From NCBI GenBank assembly GCA_017457465.1, contig JAFTHJ010000065.1, forward strand, positions 1 to 5,165: a DNA stretch of 5,165 nt, in the 5' to 3' direction. How positions within the stretch are numbered: position 1 is the first letter of the stretch; every line of letters begins with the position of its first letter. The notes beneath the pieces were generated by a model. That model did no database searches, was not told the DNA's origin, and saw only the letters and a list, made by a program, of their open reading frames with translations. Shown here piece after piece: positions 5,159 to 5,165 of the stretch. The position numbers were made by a program, and so were the translations under genes. This stretch comes from Clostridia bacterium. GTDB taxonomy: Bacteria; Bacillota; Clostridia; Oscillospirales; CAG-272.

Positions 5159-5165
5159 TTCCTTA

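Overview
The window reads as chromosomal DNA of an anaerobic low-to-mid GC Firmicute, most likely a gut or rumen Clostridia member (Oscillospirales/Lachnospirales-like). The reasons are AGGAGG-type ribosome binding sites, sigma-A promoters with perfect -10 boxes, a tetrahydrofolate (THF) riboswitch in front of an ECF-type folate transporter gene, and tandem sugar-ester hydrolases. The taxon is inferred from style and gene content, not from a marker gene.

Layout, left to right: (1) the 3' part of hom (homoserine dehydrogenase, threonine/methionine branch of the aspartate pathway), cut by the left edge. (2) A perfect bidirectional terminator shared with the convergent gene. (3) Two minus-strand paralogous alpha/beta hydrolases (273 and 274 aa, about 68% identical with no gaps) in a tight operon read leftwards. 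Their promoter region is a 28-bp tandem duplication that carries one TATAAT box per copy. (4) A 358-bp divergent regulatory region. On the plus strand it holds a consensus promoter with an extended -10, a 5' stem-loop, a full THF-I riboswitch aptamer and an anti-Shine-Dalgarno expression platform. (5) The folT-folC operon. (6) A 271-bp non-coding tail with a double-hairpin repeat, then two oppositely oriented terminator hairpins that share the same 11-nt loop.

The folate unit is coherent. FolT is the substrate-binding S component of an ECF transporter, and its energising module is not in this window. FolC adds glutamates to folate and so traps it in the cell. The riboswitch is expected to shut the unit down when reduced folate is plentiful. 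The esterases probably remove acetyl or similar ester groups from plant polysaccharides or oligosaccharides; no signal peptide is visible, so they would act inside the cell.

Most worth a second look: the riboswitch with a predicted competing helix that ties the aptamer to ribosome binding site masking; the duplicated promoter of the esterase operon; and the two convergent terminators with an identical loop but compensating stem differences, which I do not recognise as a described element. I found no CRISPR array, tRNA, rRNA or transposase gene.
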